From contig JACORX010000457.1 of NCBI GenBank assembly GCA_016179165.1, forward strand, positions 1-11,517: a stretch of 11,517 nucleotides of DNA, written 5' to 3'. This document shows positions 1 to 5,428 of the stretch, piece after piece. Made by a program: the position numbers and the translations under genes. The stretch comes from Candidatus Rokuibacteriota bacterium. GTDB taxonomy: Bacteria; Methylomirabilota; Methylomirabilia; Rokubacteriales; CSP1-6. Positions within the stretch are counted from its first letter, which is position 1. Each line of letters starts with the position of its first letter. The notes under the pieces are model-generated. The model searched no databases and was not told where the DNA came from. It saw only the letters and a program-made list of their open reading frames with translations.

Positions 1-6
1 CAGTAA

Positions 7-43
7 CCCTCTCCCCCACCGGGGGCGAGGGCAGGGTGAGGGG
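7..43 (+). repeat. REP-like palindromic repeat, copy 1
   Basis: The core is an inverted repeat, CCCTCTCCCCC paired with a GGGGGCGAGGG arm around a short ACC-type loop, followed by GCAGGGTGAGGGG. It matches the reverse complement of a second copy at 2195-2231 at 36 of 37 positions; the one difference falls in the stem arm. Both copies lie in the same orientation relative to the next gene, just ahead of its start codon. The 11-mer AGGGTGAGGGG at the repeat edge (33-43) recurs at 49-59, where it forms the Shine-Dalgarno-like tract of the following hydrolase gene. There is no T-tract, so a simple intrinsic terminator is unlikely. Confidence 0.8.
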
Positions 44-62
44 GCTCAAGGGTGAGGGGTTC

Positions 63-836
63 ATGAAGACCAACTACCGCCTGGAAGGCCCGCGCGATGC
101 GCCCGTCGTCACGCTGACCCACCCGCTCGGCGTCACGCTCGCCCTCTGGGACGACCACGTGGCGGCCCTCGCGAAGCGCTACAGAGTCCTGCGCTACGAC
201 GTGCGCGGCCACGGCGGCTCCCAGATCGTGCCGGGCCCCTACACCCTCGAGCAGATGGCGGGCGATCTCTTCGATCTCCTGGATTCACTTGCCATCGAGG
301 AGACGCACTTCGTGGACGTCTCCATGGGCGGGCTCATCGGCATGACGGCGGCGCTCACGCGCCCATCGAGAATCACGAGCCTCGTGCTCTGCGACACGAC
401 GGCCTCCTACGGACCCGGCGTGCGTCCGATGTGGGAGGACCGCATCCGCGTGGCCGAGAGCGAGGGCATGACAGCGGCCCTCGTCGACCGCACCATGGCG
501 ATCTGGTTCACGGAGGCGTTCCGCACGCGGCAGCCGGACGCGGTCGAGCGCATCGCCGCGATGCTTCGGAAGAGCGATCCGCGTGGCTATGCCGCCGCCA
601 TCCGCGCCATCGGCTTCGTGGACCTGAGCAAGCGCATCCGCGCCATCCGGTGCCCGGCGCTGGTCGTGGTCGGCGAGCAGGACCCCGGCACCCCGCCCGC
701 CATGGCCCGCGTCATCCACGAGCGCATCGCGGGCTCAGAGCTGCTTATTCTCCCAGGCGCGATGCACTGCGCCGTCGTCGAAGACGCCGACCGCTTCCTC
801 GCCTCCCTGGTCAATTTCCTCGGAGCGCGGAGTTAG
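63..836 (+). CDS. Alpha/beta hydrolase, 3-oxoadipate enol-lactonase (PcaD)-like
   Basis: This 257-residue protein has the length and layout of the alpha/beta hydrolase fold. The N-terminus carries THPLG (oxyanion region) and YDVRGHGGS, as in 3-oxoadipate enol-lactonases, which open the enol-lactone in the protocatechuate/catechol branch of aromatic breakdown. The likely triad is Ser87 in VSMGG, Asp207 in GEQDPGTPP and His235 in GAMHCA. Oddly, position 85, two before the nucleophile, is Asp where the family nearly always has Gly (GLSMGG in PcaD); one GGC-to-GAC change would explain it and could disturb the nucleophile elbow. The ATG at 63 is chosen over an in-frame GTG at 36 because GGTGAGGGG lies 3 nt before it and 36 falls inside the REP repeat. 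No pca partners are nearby, so the true ester substrate is uncertain. Confidence 0.87.
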   Translation: MKTNYRLEGPRDAPVVTLTHPLGVTLALWDDHVAALAKRYRVLRYDVRGHGGSQIVPGPYTLEQMAGDLFDLLDSLAIEETHFVDVSMGGLIGMTAALTRPSRITSLVLCDTTASYGPGVRPMWEDRIRVAESEGMTAALVDRTMAIWFTEAFRTRQPDAVERIAAMLRKSDPRGYAAAIRAIGFVDLSKRIRAIRCPALVVVGEQDPGTPPAMARVIHERIAGSELLILPGAMHCAVVEDADRFLASLVNFLGARS

Positions 837-880
837 CCCGGCGCGCGGGGACAGTCCAGGAATTGGTCGGCCCGTCTTCG

Positions 881-1073
881 GGGCCCGAGTTGAGAGAAAC
901 AGAGGCGGCGGCCCGAGCATTCGGCATGCAGCTTCAATCCGTCGAAGCCAGAGATGGTCACAGGTTTGACCAGGCCTTCGCGGCGATGACCAGGGAGCGG
1001 GCCGGGACCCTTATCGTTCGGCCTGACGATCCCGCAGTCGCTGCTGCTTCGGGCGGATCGGGTCATCGAATGA
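881..1073 (+). pseudogene. Internally deleted ABC transporter substrate-binding protein (ABC_sub_bind type) remnant
   Basis: Two separate pieces of one protein family are visible. In the frame through 887, residues read ELRETEAAARAFGMQLQ and then FDQAFAAMTRERAGTLIV, the middle of ABC_sub_bind (PF04392-type) solute-binding proteins. In the frame through 1023, residues read LTIPQSLLLRADRVIE followed by TGA at 1071-1073, the usual C-terminal end of the same family. The pieces meet in different frames around 1010-1023, so the segment normally between them (roughly a hundred residues or more, from memory of the family) is missing. The N-terminal signal peptide and first lobe are also absent. No start codon with a ribosome binding site serves it. 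It is a decayed gene; the family assignment rests on recognised motifs, not a search. Confidence 0.75.
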
Positions 1074-1131
1074 CCAAGATCGAACGCGTTCTCAGACCGG
1101 TAGTGGCGCCCCGAAAGGTCCACAGGGAAGG

Positions 1132-1160
1132 ATTGGGGTCAGGTCTTGAATTCCGACATT
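1132..1160 (+). repeat. Short GGGGTCAGGTCTTGAATT motif, possible REP/RAYT-type mobile element remnant
   Basis: The stretch around GGGGTCAGGTCTTGAATT followed by CCGACATT resembles a short sequence repeatedly seen beside IS200-like (Y1_Tnp, REP-associated) transposase genes in diverse bacteria. No transposase is visible here and there is only one copy in the window, so the assignment relies on remembered pattern. It lies between the ABC protein remnant and the end of the dehydrogenase gene, in a stretch that otherwise shows nothing coding. Confidence 0.35.
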
Positions 1161-1217
1161 CCCGGCGGCAGATGCGGCGGCCGTCCTGGGTGCCGGCGTC
1201 GGGATGACGCCGAACCG

Positions 1218-2183
1218 TTATCTGTGTCGAGGGCGCCGTCTTCCTCGGCTCTTGGGTGATGGTTTCGCGCGTCGACGGGTAGACGTCTCGGAACGTGGGG
1301 CTTTCCGCCGTCCTGCTGCATGCTTCTCGATCGCTGTCACCACCACCGCGAGATCTTCGCCGCCGTGGCCTGCAGCCTGCGCGGCGGCATAGAGACGCTC
1401 CGCCAGGTTGGTGAAGGGGAGCGGCGCGCCGACGGCGGCCGCGGCGTCCTGCATCAGGTGGATGTCCTTCATGAAGAGGTCGAGCTTCATCTGGGCGGGG
1501 AACTCGCCGCGGAGGATCATCGGGCCGCGGACCTTGAGCATGGCGGAGGTCGCGGCGCTCGAGTTGAGCACGTCGAGCGCGACATGGAGGTCGAGGCCGG
1601 CCTTTCGTGCGAGGGTCAAGGCCTCGGCGGCTGCCGCGCTGTGGAGCGCGACCAGCAGGTTGGCGACGAGCTTGAGCGTCATGGCCTGGCCCGCGCGGCC
1701 GATGTGGACCACGCGCGGCAGAACCGACTCGAGCACGGGGCGCCAGCGCTCGTAGAGGACCCGCTCGCCCCCTACGATGAAGCTGCTGTCGCCGCGCTCG
1801 ATCATGGAGGTGGTGCCGCTGACGGGGCAGTCGAGGAAGCCGAGGCCCCTGCCCGTGACCTCGCGCGCGAGCCGCTCGGTGAGCGCCGGGGAGATCGTGC
1901 TCATCTGGATGACTGTGAGGCCCGGCCGCCCGCCGGCCAGGATGCCGTCGCGTCCGAGCACGGCCGTCTCGGCTGCCGCGAGCGAGGGCAGGAGCGTGCA
2001 GACAGCATCGACCGATTGGGCGACGGCGGCGGCCGAGGGGGCGGCCTTGCCGCCCATGGCGGTGAGGGCTGCAACGCGGGTAGGCAGGATGTCGAAGCCG
2101 ACGACGGCATGGCCCGCCTTGATGAAGCGCGCGGCGATGGCGGAGCCGAGGAGACCGACGCCGACGACGCCGACGGTGATCAT
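1218..2183 (-). CDS. NAD(P)-dependent oxidoreductase of the 3-hydroxyisobutyrate dehydrogenase (beta-hydroxyacid dehydrogenase) family
   Basis: The 321-residue protein starts with a Rossmann fold, GVGLLG at residues 8-13 and Asp31 at the end of beta2, which favours NAD over NADP. DCPVSGTTSM (118-127) is the substrate-binding signature and KLVANLL gives Lys171, the catalytic lysine, with Asn175. MKDIHL (238-243) is the usual late cofactor/substrate motif. The family oxidises beta-hydroxyacids such as 3-hydroxyisobutyrate or tartronate semialdehyde; the exact substrate cannot be read. Residues 289-321 form a very basic tail (RRK, RRRAKPSPKSRGRRR) beyond the usual end near 290, so the native stop may have been lost. 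The start ATG at 2183 gives the canonical family N-terminus. Its nearest SD-like tract, GAGGGG, lies in the REP repeat 11 nt upstream, while a far better SD sits at 2257-2262 before a leader ORF. It is the last gene of a likely three-gene leftward unit. Confidence 0.88.
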   Translation of the reverse strand: MITVGVVGVGLLGSAIAARFIKAGHAVVGFDILPTRVAALTAMGGKAAPSAAAVAQSVDAVCTLLPSLAAAETAVLGRDGILAGGRPGLTVIQMSTISPALTERLAREVTGRGLGFLDCPVSGTTSMIERGDSSFIVGGERVLYERWRPVLESVLPRVVHIGRAGQAMTLKLVANLLVALHSAAAAEALTLARKAGLDLHVALDVLNSSAATSAMLKVRGPMILRGEFPAQMKLDLFMKDIHLMQDAAAAVGAPLPFTNLAERLYAAAQAAGHGGEDLAVVVTAIEKHAAGRRKAPRSETSTRRRAKPSPKSRGRRRPRHR

Positions 2184-2187
2184 GGAG

Positions 2188-2250
2188 TCACCGGCCCCTC
2201 ACCCTGCCCTCTCCCCCGGTGGGGGAGAGGGGATCGAAAACCTCGCGCAT
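2188..2250 (-). CDS. Possible 20-codon leader ORF spanning the REP repeat
   Basis: A strong Shine-Dalgarno, AAGGAG (2257-2262 on this strand), lies 6 nt before an ATG at 2250. The frame reads MREVFDP then a Pro/Gly/Arg stretch templated by the REP hairpin, and stops at TGA (2190-2188), 4 nt before the dehydrogenase ATG at 2183. The two frames differ (starts 67 nt apart). The upstream isochorismatase gene stops 32 nt before this ATG, so the SD-ATG pair looks like an operon start site. Translation here could couple to the dehydrogenase by re-initiation. Alternatively the REP inserted between an original SD and its start codon and the peptide has no function. The sequence geometry is visible; translation is inferred. 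Confidence 0.4.
   Translation of the reverse strand: MREVFDPLSPTGGEGRVRGR
2195..2231 (-). repeat. REP-like palindromic repeat, copy 2 (inverted relative to copy 1)
   Basis: This copy carries the perfect 11-bp stem CCCTCTCCCCC / GGGGGAGAGGG with a 3-nt GGT loop plus the flank CCCCTCACCCTG, and matches the copy at 7-43 at 36 of 37 positions in inverted orientation. Read in the direction of the dehydrogenase gene it lies 11 nt before the start codon, the same relative placement as copy 1 before its hydrolase gene (19 nt). The two copies bracket the hydrolase, the ABC remnant and the dehydrogenase as a 2.2-kb inverted-repeat pair. Confidence 0.85.
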
Positions 2251-2282
2251 GAATGTCTCCTTGTCGAGCCTCGGAGGGGTGT

Positions 2283-2906
2283 TTACCTGCCGAGCGCGTG
2301 GAAAATATCCTCGGTGCCGAGAGGCCAGCCGGTGGCGGCGGCCATGAGCCGGAGCGCGAAGCGGTGCATCTCCTCCCCGTCCATCGAGTCCACGGCCTCG
2401 CTGGCGATCACCACGCGAAAATCGAGGTTGGTGGCTTCGAAAGCGGCGCAGAGAACGCAGGTGGTCGTATTGATGCCTGCCAGGATCACCGTGTCCACGC
2501 TGAGCCGGCGCAGGAGGAACTCGAGATCCGTGCCGTGGAAGGAGCTGTAGCGTTTCTTGCCGCGCACGATGAGATCACTCGGGTCCAGCAGCTCGGGGAT
2601 GATCTCCGTGCCCGGGCCGCCGGCGAGGTTGTGGCCGAGGATACCGCGCCGGGCCTTCCCGGGATCATCGTGAGCGGCTTTCCAGAATGGGTTGGCCGAG
2701 ATCTCGCCGGGATCCCGGTACTCGGTGACGACGTGAATGACACGGACCGCGCGCTCGCGCAAACCCACCAGGAGCGCGGCGGCGCGCTTGATCACCGGGC
2801 CGCAGCGCTCGGCGGGCAAGGGGAGCGTGGCGACCGAGGGGTCGAGATGCCCGCGGTGCATGTCGATCGCGATTGCCGCGGTCGTCTTGGGATCGAGTCG
2901 GATCAT
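2283..2906 (-). CDS. Isochorismatase-family cysteine hydrolase
   Basis: The 207-residue protein has the alpha/beta/alpha isochorismatase-like fold at typical length. The catalytic triad is visible as Asp15 (AIDMHRGHLD), Lys118 (VRGKKRYSSFHGTDL) and Cys150 (GINTTTCV); the GINTTT run before the Cys matches the cis-peptide loop of the family. Members hydrolyse isochorismate, nicotinamide, N-carbamoyl amines or related amides. The motif set fits the amidohydrolase side (N-carbamoylsarcosine-amidase-like) but does not fix the substrate. The ATG at 2906 is preferred because residues just after it begin the fold; an in-frame TTG at 2954 would add 16 residues of no family character. No clear SD precedes 2906. 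On the same strand TTGCCA (2954-2949) followed after 18 nt by TACTTG with an upstream TG could be a weak promoter with a very short leader. It lies between the DinB-like and dehydrogenase genes in the same direction. Confidence 0.88.
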   Translation of the reverse strand: MIRLDPKTTAAIAIDMHRGHLDPSVATLPLPAERCGPVIKRAAALLVGLRERAVRVIHVVTEYRDPGEISANPFWKAAHDDPGKARRGILGHNLAGGPGTEIIPELLDPSDLIVRGKKRYSSFHGTDLEFLLRRLSVDTVILAGINTTTCVLCAAFEATNLDFRVVIASEAVDSMDGEEMHRFALRLMAAATGWPLGTEDIFHALGR

Positions 2907-2997
2907 GGATGGGCGCCCGGGAGACAAGTAGCACAGCGCGCCAGGGGATGGCAACCGGCCTGCCCTGCGGCGGCCAGCTCCGCTTCCGGTGGTCCGG

Positions 2998-3540
2998 TCA
3001 TCGCTGCGGGTCCTGCAAGTAGGGAATCGGGCCAGCGTATTCGGCCCGCAGGGGCGCCCATCGAAGCGCCCAGATCTGCGCGAGTGTCCCGGCGAGCTGA
3101 GCCAGATGGATGCGGTCGTGGGCCACCCATGCCGCGAGGATGTCCAGCCCCGAGAGGCGCCCGAGCCGACGGTGAGGCCGCGATCCCGTCAGGGTATCCG
3201 GCGCGACGGAAGCGAGCAGGTCGAGGCTGGCCTGGCGGCGCACCCGAAGCGCCTCAAGCACATCGGGCAAATTCGCGTCGTGGTAACGCCGCTCTTTGGC
3301 CCAGCGCTCCGGAGCGATCGGCGCGAATTCGCCCGCGCCGTCCACGATGACGCGCAGGCGGGCGCCGAAGTCTTCGGTCTCCTCATCGCGCAGGTGGCAG
3401 AGGATCTCGACCGGCGACCACTCGTCCGGCGCCGGTCGCGTCCGTGCGTCCGACGGATCGACACCGGCCAGGAGGGCCTCCAGTACCGCGGGCAACCGCC
3501 CCAGCTCGCGGCGCGCTTCCGCGAGGAGCATATCGCTCAT
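2998..3540 (-). CDS. DinB-like four-helix metalloprotein
   Basis: The 180-residue protein fits the DinB_2/YfiT-like bundle. WSPVEILCHLRDEE (41-54) is the recognisable helix and supplies His49; AWVAHDRIHLAQL (137-149) supplies His141 and His145. Together they make the three-histidine metal site (usually Ni or Zn). The superfamily contains bacillithiol and mycothiol S-transferases and maleylpyruvate isomerases, but many members have no known reaction, so none is assigned. The start ATG at 3540 is chosen because the family helix begins immediately after it; an in-frame GTG at 3603 adds 21 residues without family features. A weak GAAGG-type SD lies about 11-12 nt upstream. It is divergent from the cyclase gene and is followed after 91 nt by the isochorismatase-like gene, so it may head the leftward unit. 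Confidence 0.82.
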   Translation of the reverse strand: MSDMLLAEARRELGRLPAVLEALLAGVDPSDARTRPAPDEWSPVEILCHLRDEETEDFGARLRVIVDGAGEFAPIAPERWAKERRYHDANLPDVLEALRVRRQASLDLLASVAPDTLTGSRPHRRLGRLSGLDILAAWVAHDRIHLAQLAGTLAQIWALRWAPLRAEYAGPIPYLQDPQR

Positions 3541-3594
3541 GGGCTCACACCTTCTCGATCCGCATGGCGCCCCCATTCGCTGCATGGGACAGAT

Positions 3595-3623
3595 AGCATA
3601 CACAAAGCGCCGGTGCTAGTCTT
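3595..3623 (-). promoter_or_regulatory. Candidate promoter for the DinB-like gene
   Basis: On the minus strand TATGCT (3600-3595) forms a plausible -10 and AAGACT (3623-3618) a weak -35 with 17-nt spacing, giving a leader of about 50 nt before the DinB-like ATG. The same TATGCT hexamer is used by the much better promoter at 7781-7809. Only three of six -35 bases match, so confidence is low. Confidence 0.25.
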
Positions 3624-3658
3624 GACCGCCGGGAATGACCGCCGGGAAAGGAGACCCC

Positions 3659-4324
3659 ATGGGCCGCGTCGTCGATCTCTCCGTCACCGTGGACTCGAGC
3701 ACCATGAGCCCACCTTCCACCAACATGCGGCTCGAGGTCACGCCGCACAATCGGGGCCCCGGCTTCTGGCAGGTCTCGAGCGTGCACCAGAGCCTCCACA
3801 CCGGGGCGCACATCGACTCGCCGCTCCACGTCTTCAAGAACGGCATCACGACCGCGGAGATCTCGCTCGACCAGGTCATGGGAGAGGCGCTGGTCGTGGA
3901 TCTCTCCTGGGCCGGCGCGAATCATGCGATCACGATCGACGACCTCAAGAAGGCCGGCGCCGGCGACGTCAAGCGCGGGGACATCGTCTTGTTGCGCACG
4001 GACTGGACGGACAAGATGTACGGCACGTGGCCCGACTACTTCACCCAGTCGCCGTACTTTCCCCCCGAGTCCGCGCAGTGGCTGGTGGACCGGGGCCCCA
4101 AGAACATCGGCTTCGATTTCTTCGAGGAGTACTGCGCGCGGCTGGCCGACTTCACCTCCGAAGACTTCGCGATGCACCGGGTCATCCTCGGCGCGGGCGT
4201 GGTCATCATGGAAGGGTTGACCAATTTGAGCGCGCTGCCCCGGCGCCGAGTCGACTTCGCCGCGCCCTTCTACAAGATCGCGGGTACCGAGGGGGCGCCC
4301 GCGCGGTTCTTCGCCACCGTGTAG
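3659..4324 (+). CDS. Cyclase-family (kynurenine formamidase-like) metal-dependent hydrolase
   Basis: The 221-residue protein carries the cyclase-family (PF04199-type) metal signature HTGAHIDSPLH at residues 47-57, with His47, His51, Asp53 and His57 as ligand or catalytic candidates, and the second half of the site in MHRVILGAGVVIMEGL (His173, Glu185). Kynurenine formamidase (KynB), isatin hydrolase and polyketide-type cyclases share this fold. Trp and aromatic amide substrates are typical, but nothing here decides among them. The start is ATG 3659 because AAAGGAG (3647-3653) lies 5 nt before it; an in-frame ATG at 3635 has no SD. It is transcribed away from the DinB-like gene, and its TAG stop directly abuts the stop of the convergent PIN toxin gene, with no room for a terminator between them. 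Confidence 0.9.
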   Translation: MGRVVDLSVTVDSSTMSPPSTNMRLEVTPHNRGPGFWQVSSVHQSLHTGAHIDSPLHVFKNGITTAEISLDQVMGEALVVDLSWAGANHAITIDDLKKAGAGDVKRGDIVLLRTDWTDKMYGTWPDYFTQSPYFPPESAQWLVDRGPKNIGFDFFEEYCARLADFTSEDFAMHRVILGAGVVIMEGLTNLSALPRRRVDFAAPFYKIAGTEGAPARFFATV

Positions 4325-4747
4325 TCAGAGAAGGGTCCTGTCGAGAGAGGTAATGAAATGGATCCCCGGGATCACCTTCTGGCTCAGCCGTTCGTCATTC
4401 GTGATGAACAGGTCGACACGGGCTTTGACGGCACACGCCAGCTGGATGGCATCCGGTGGGCGGATGCCGCGGTCTTGGCGGATGGCCGCGTACGCTCGCG
4501 CGGCAGAGTGGTCGAATGGCACGATAACCGCTCCTGCGCTTATGGCTTGCTCGTACTCTTGCTGCAGGGCAGTGTCCCCAGCTTCAGTCGGCTTGACCAG
4601 GATCTCCCCCAACGTCAGCGCCGACGTGTAGAGTTCGTCACCGCGCGTGAGCATGCGCTCGCGAAGGCTCACGACAGTCCTGGCGCGCTCTCCCGATCCC
4701 TCCATCAGGTAGATGAAGAGGTTTGTGTCCCAGAAAACCCGGCTCAT
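4325..4747 (-). CDS. PIN-domain ribonuclease, VapC-like toxin
   Basis: The 140-residue protein has the PIN fold at full length. Acidic metal-binding residues are Asp7 (FWDTNLFIYL), Glu48 (LTLGEILVKP), Asp99 (IRPPDAIQLA) and Asp118 (FITNDERL), the complete VapC set for Mg/Mn-dependent RNA cleavage, most likely of tRNA. The ATG at 4747 overlaps the upstream gene's TGA as ATGA, the usual coupling in type II toxin-antitoxin operons; an in-frame GTG at 4753 is less likely for that reason. No RHH- or AbrB-type VapB lies upstream; instead a 164-residue protein occupies the antitoxin place. All catalytic acids are retained, so the toxin appears intact. Confidence 0.9.
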   Translation of the reverse strand: MSRVFWDTNLFIYLMEGSGERARTVVSLRERMLTRGDELYTSALTLGEILVKPTEAGDTALQQEYEQAISAGAVIVPFDHSAARAYAAIRQDRGIRPPDAIQLACAVKARVDLFITNDERLSQKVIPGIHFITSLDRTLL

Positions 4748-5238
4748 CCCCACCCCTCGCGCAGATGGCGGACATAGTGGTCCGGATCCTCCCCTGACCA
4801 GATGTGTGCGCCTAGGCCGCGGAGTTTCAGGATGGGGTCGGCCCTCTCCTCTGCGACCACGCTTCGCACGTACTCGGACGAGTACCAGTCGAGTAAATAG
4901 TGGTACTCGGCCGGCAAGTCCTCTCGGGTAGGAGTCGTCTTGGAACCGGCCCGGTCCGGGTGATAGGTATCGCCCGGTCGAAAGAGACGTCGGATCTTGC
5001 CGTTTGCGTAGAGCATTCGATACCGTCCCGGGTTCGGCGGGCGGTTGGCCACACTATGCTGGACCGCATGTTGGTGGATGCCCGGACGGAGCCTCCCATG
5101 GATGCCTTCCAGTTGGACGCGCTTCACGATCTCGTCCGGAGTGAAGCCTTCGCGCTCCGGATGTTCGCGATGCAGCAGGGCTGCCGCCACCCAGACCTCG
5201 TCAGCGACCTTGATATGCCTCGTGTGTATCGTGGGCAT
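4744..5238 (-). CDS. Presumptive non-canonical antitoxin partner of the PIN toxin; family not recognised
   Basis: The 164-residue basic protein is not a standard VapB. Residues 1-28 look helical (VADEVWVAAALLHREH). Residues 32-88 (FTPDEIVKRV, then RPGIHQHAVQHSVAN and IRRLFRPGD) have the helix-turn-helix-plus-wing look of a winged-helix DNA-binding domain. A Pro-rich linker with YHPDR and TREDLPAEY leads to a C-terminal tail, DPILKLRGLG then IWSGEDPDHYVRHLREGW. That last block resembles the extended tails with which antitoxins occupy their toxin's active site. An SD (GAGGAG, 5247-5242) lies 3 nt before the ATG, and an AT-rich promoter region precedes it. Position, 4-bp overlap with the toxin and two-part layout support an antitoxin/autorepressor; the DNA-binding fold and neutralising role are inference. 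Confidence 0.7.
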   Translation of the reverse strand: MPTIHTRHIKVADEVWVAAALLHREHPEREGFTPDEIVKRVQLEGIHGRLRPGIHQHAVQHSVANRPPNPGRYRMLYANGKIRRLFRPGDTYHPDRAGSKTTPTREDLPAEYHYLLDWYSSEYVRSVVAEERADPILKLRGLGAHIWSGEDPDHYVRHLREGWG

Positions 5239-5251
5239 GGGCTCCTCTTTG

Positions 5252-5287
5252 AGTCATATAACTAAACTAAGTAAAGATTGTTGTCAA
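5252..5287 (-). promoter_or_regulatory. Toxin-antitoxin promoter with possible operator
   Basis: This is the most AT-rich stretch in the window. On the minus strand a perfect -35 TTGACA (5287-5282) is followed by several poor -10 options: TAGTTA at 17 nt or TTATAT at 20 nt. An imperfect 12-bp palindrome, AGTCATATAACT (5252-5263, 10 of 12 symmetric positions), overlaps the -10/start region, and TTAGT is directly repeated beside it. These suit an autorepressor site for the antitoxin. The -35 is seen directly; the -10 and operator are inference. Confidence 0.5.
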
Positions 5288-5428
5288 TTTGGGGACTTGT
5301 AAGGCCATGGCTAGGTACGCTGATCCAGCCACCACGGAAATTCAGACAAGGTGGTGGGGAGACCCAAGCCCCGAGGCTGGCGTCGTTCTTGATGGCCGTG
5401 TAGGCTTTGGCCCGGGAGGATCTAACCC

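Noticed and set aside
431..1207. Long plus-strand open frame of 258 codons
   Set aside because: Its first half is an Arg/His-rich out-of-frame reading of the alpha/beta hydrolase gene; only the part from about 881 has protein-family character, and that is annotated as the ABC protein remnant.
1320..2252. Plus-strand open frame of 310 codons opposite the dehydrogenase
   Set aside because: It is antisense to a gene with intact Rossmann and catalytic motifs and is dominated by Gly, Ala, Arg, Asp and Glu runs.
2989..4353. Plus-strand open frame of 454 codons
   Set aside because: It crosses the DinB-like gene antisense and the cyclase gene out of frame; its composition is typical of high-GC shadow frames.
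5329..5357. CCACCAC/GTGGTGG inverted repeat upstream of the dioxygenase gene
   Set aside because: The 7-bp stem has a 15-nt loop and no U-tract or other regulatory context, so it could be chance. The remaining 140 bp between the TA promoter and the dioxygenase show nothing else I can support.
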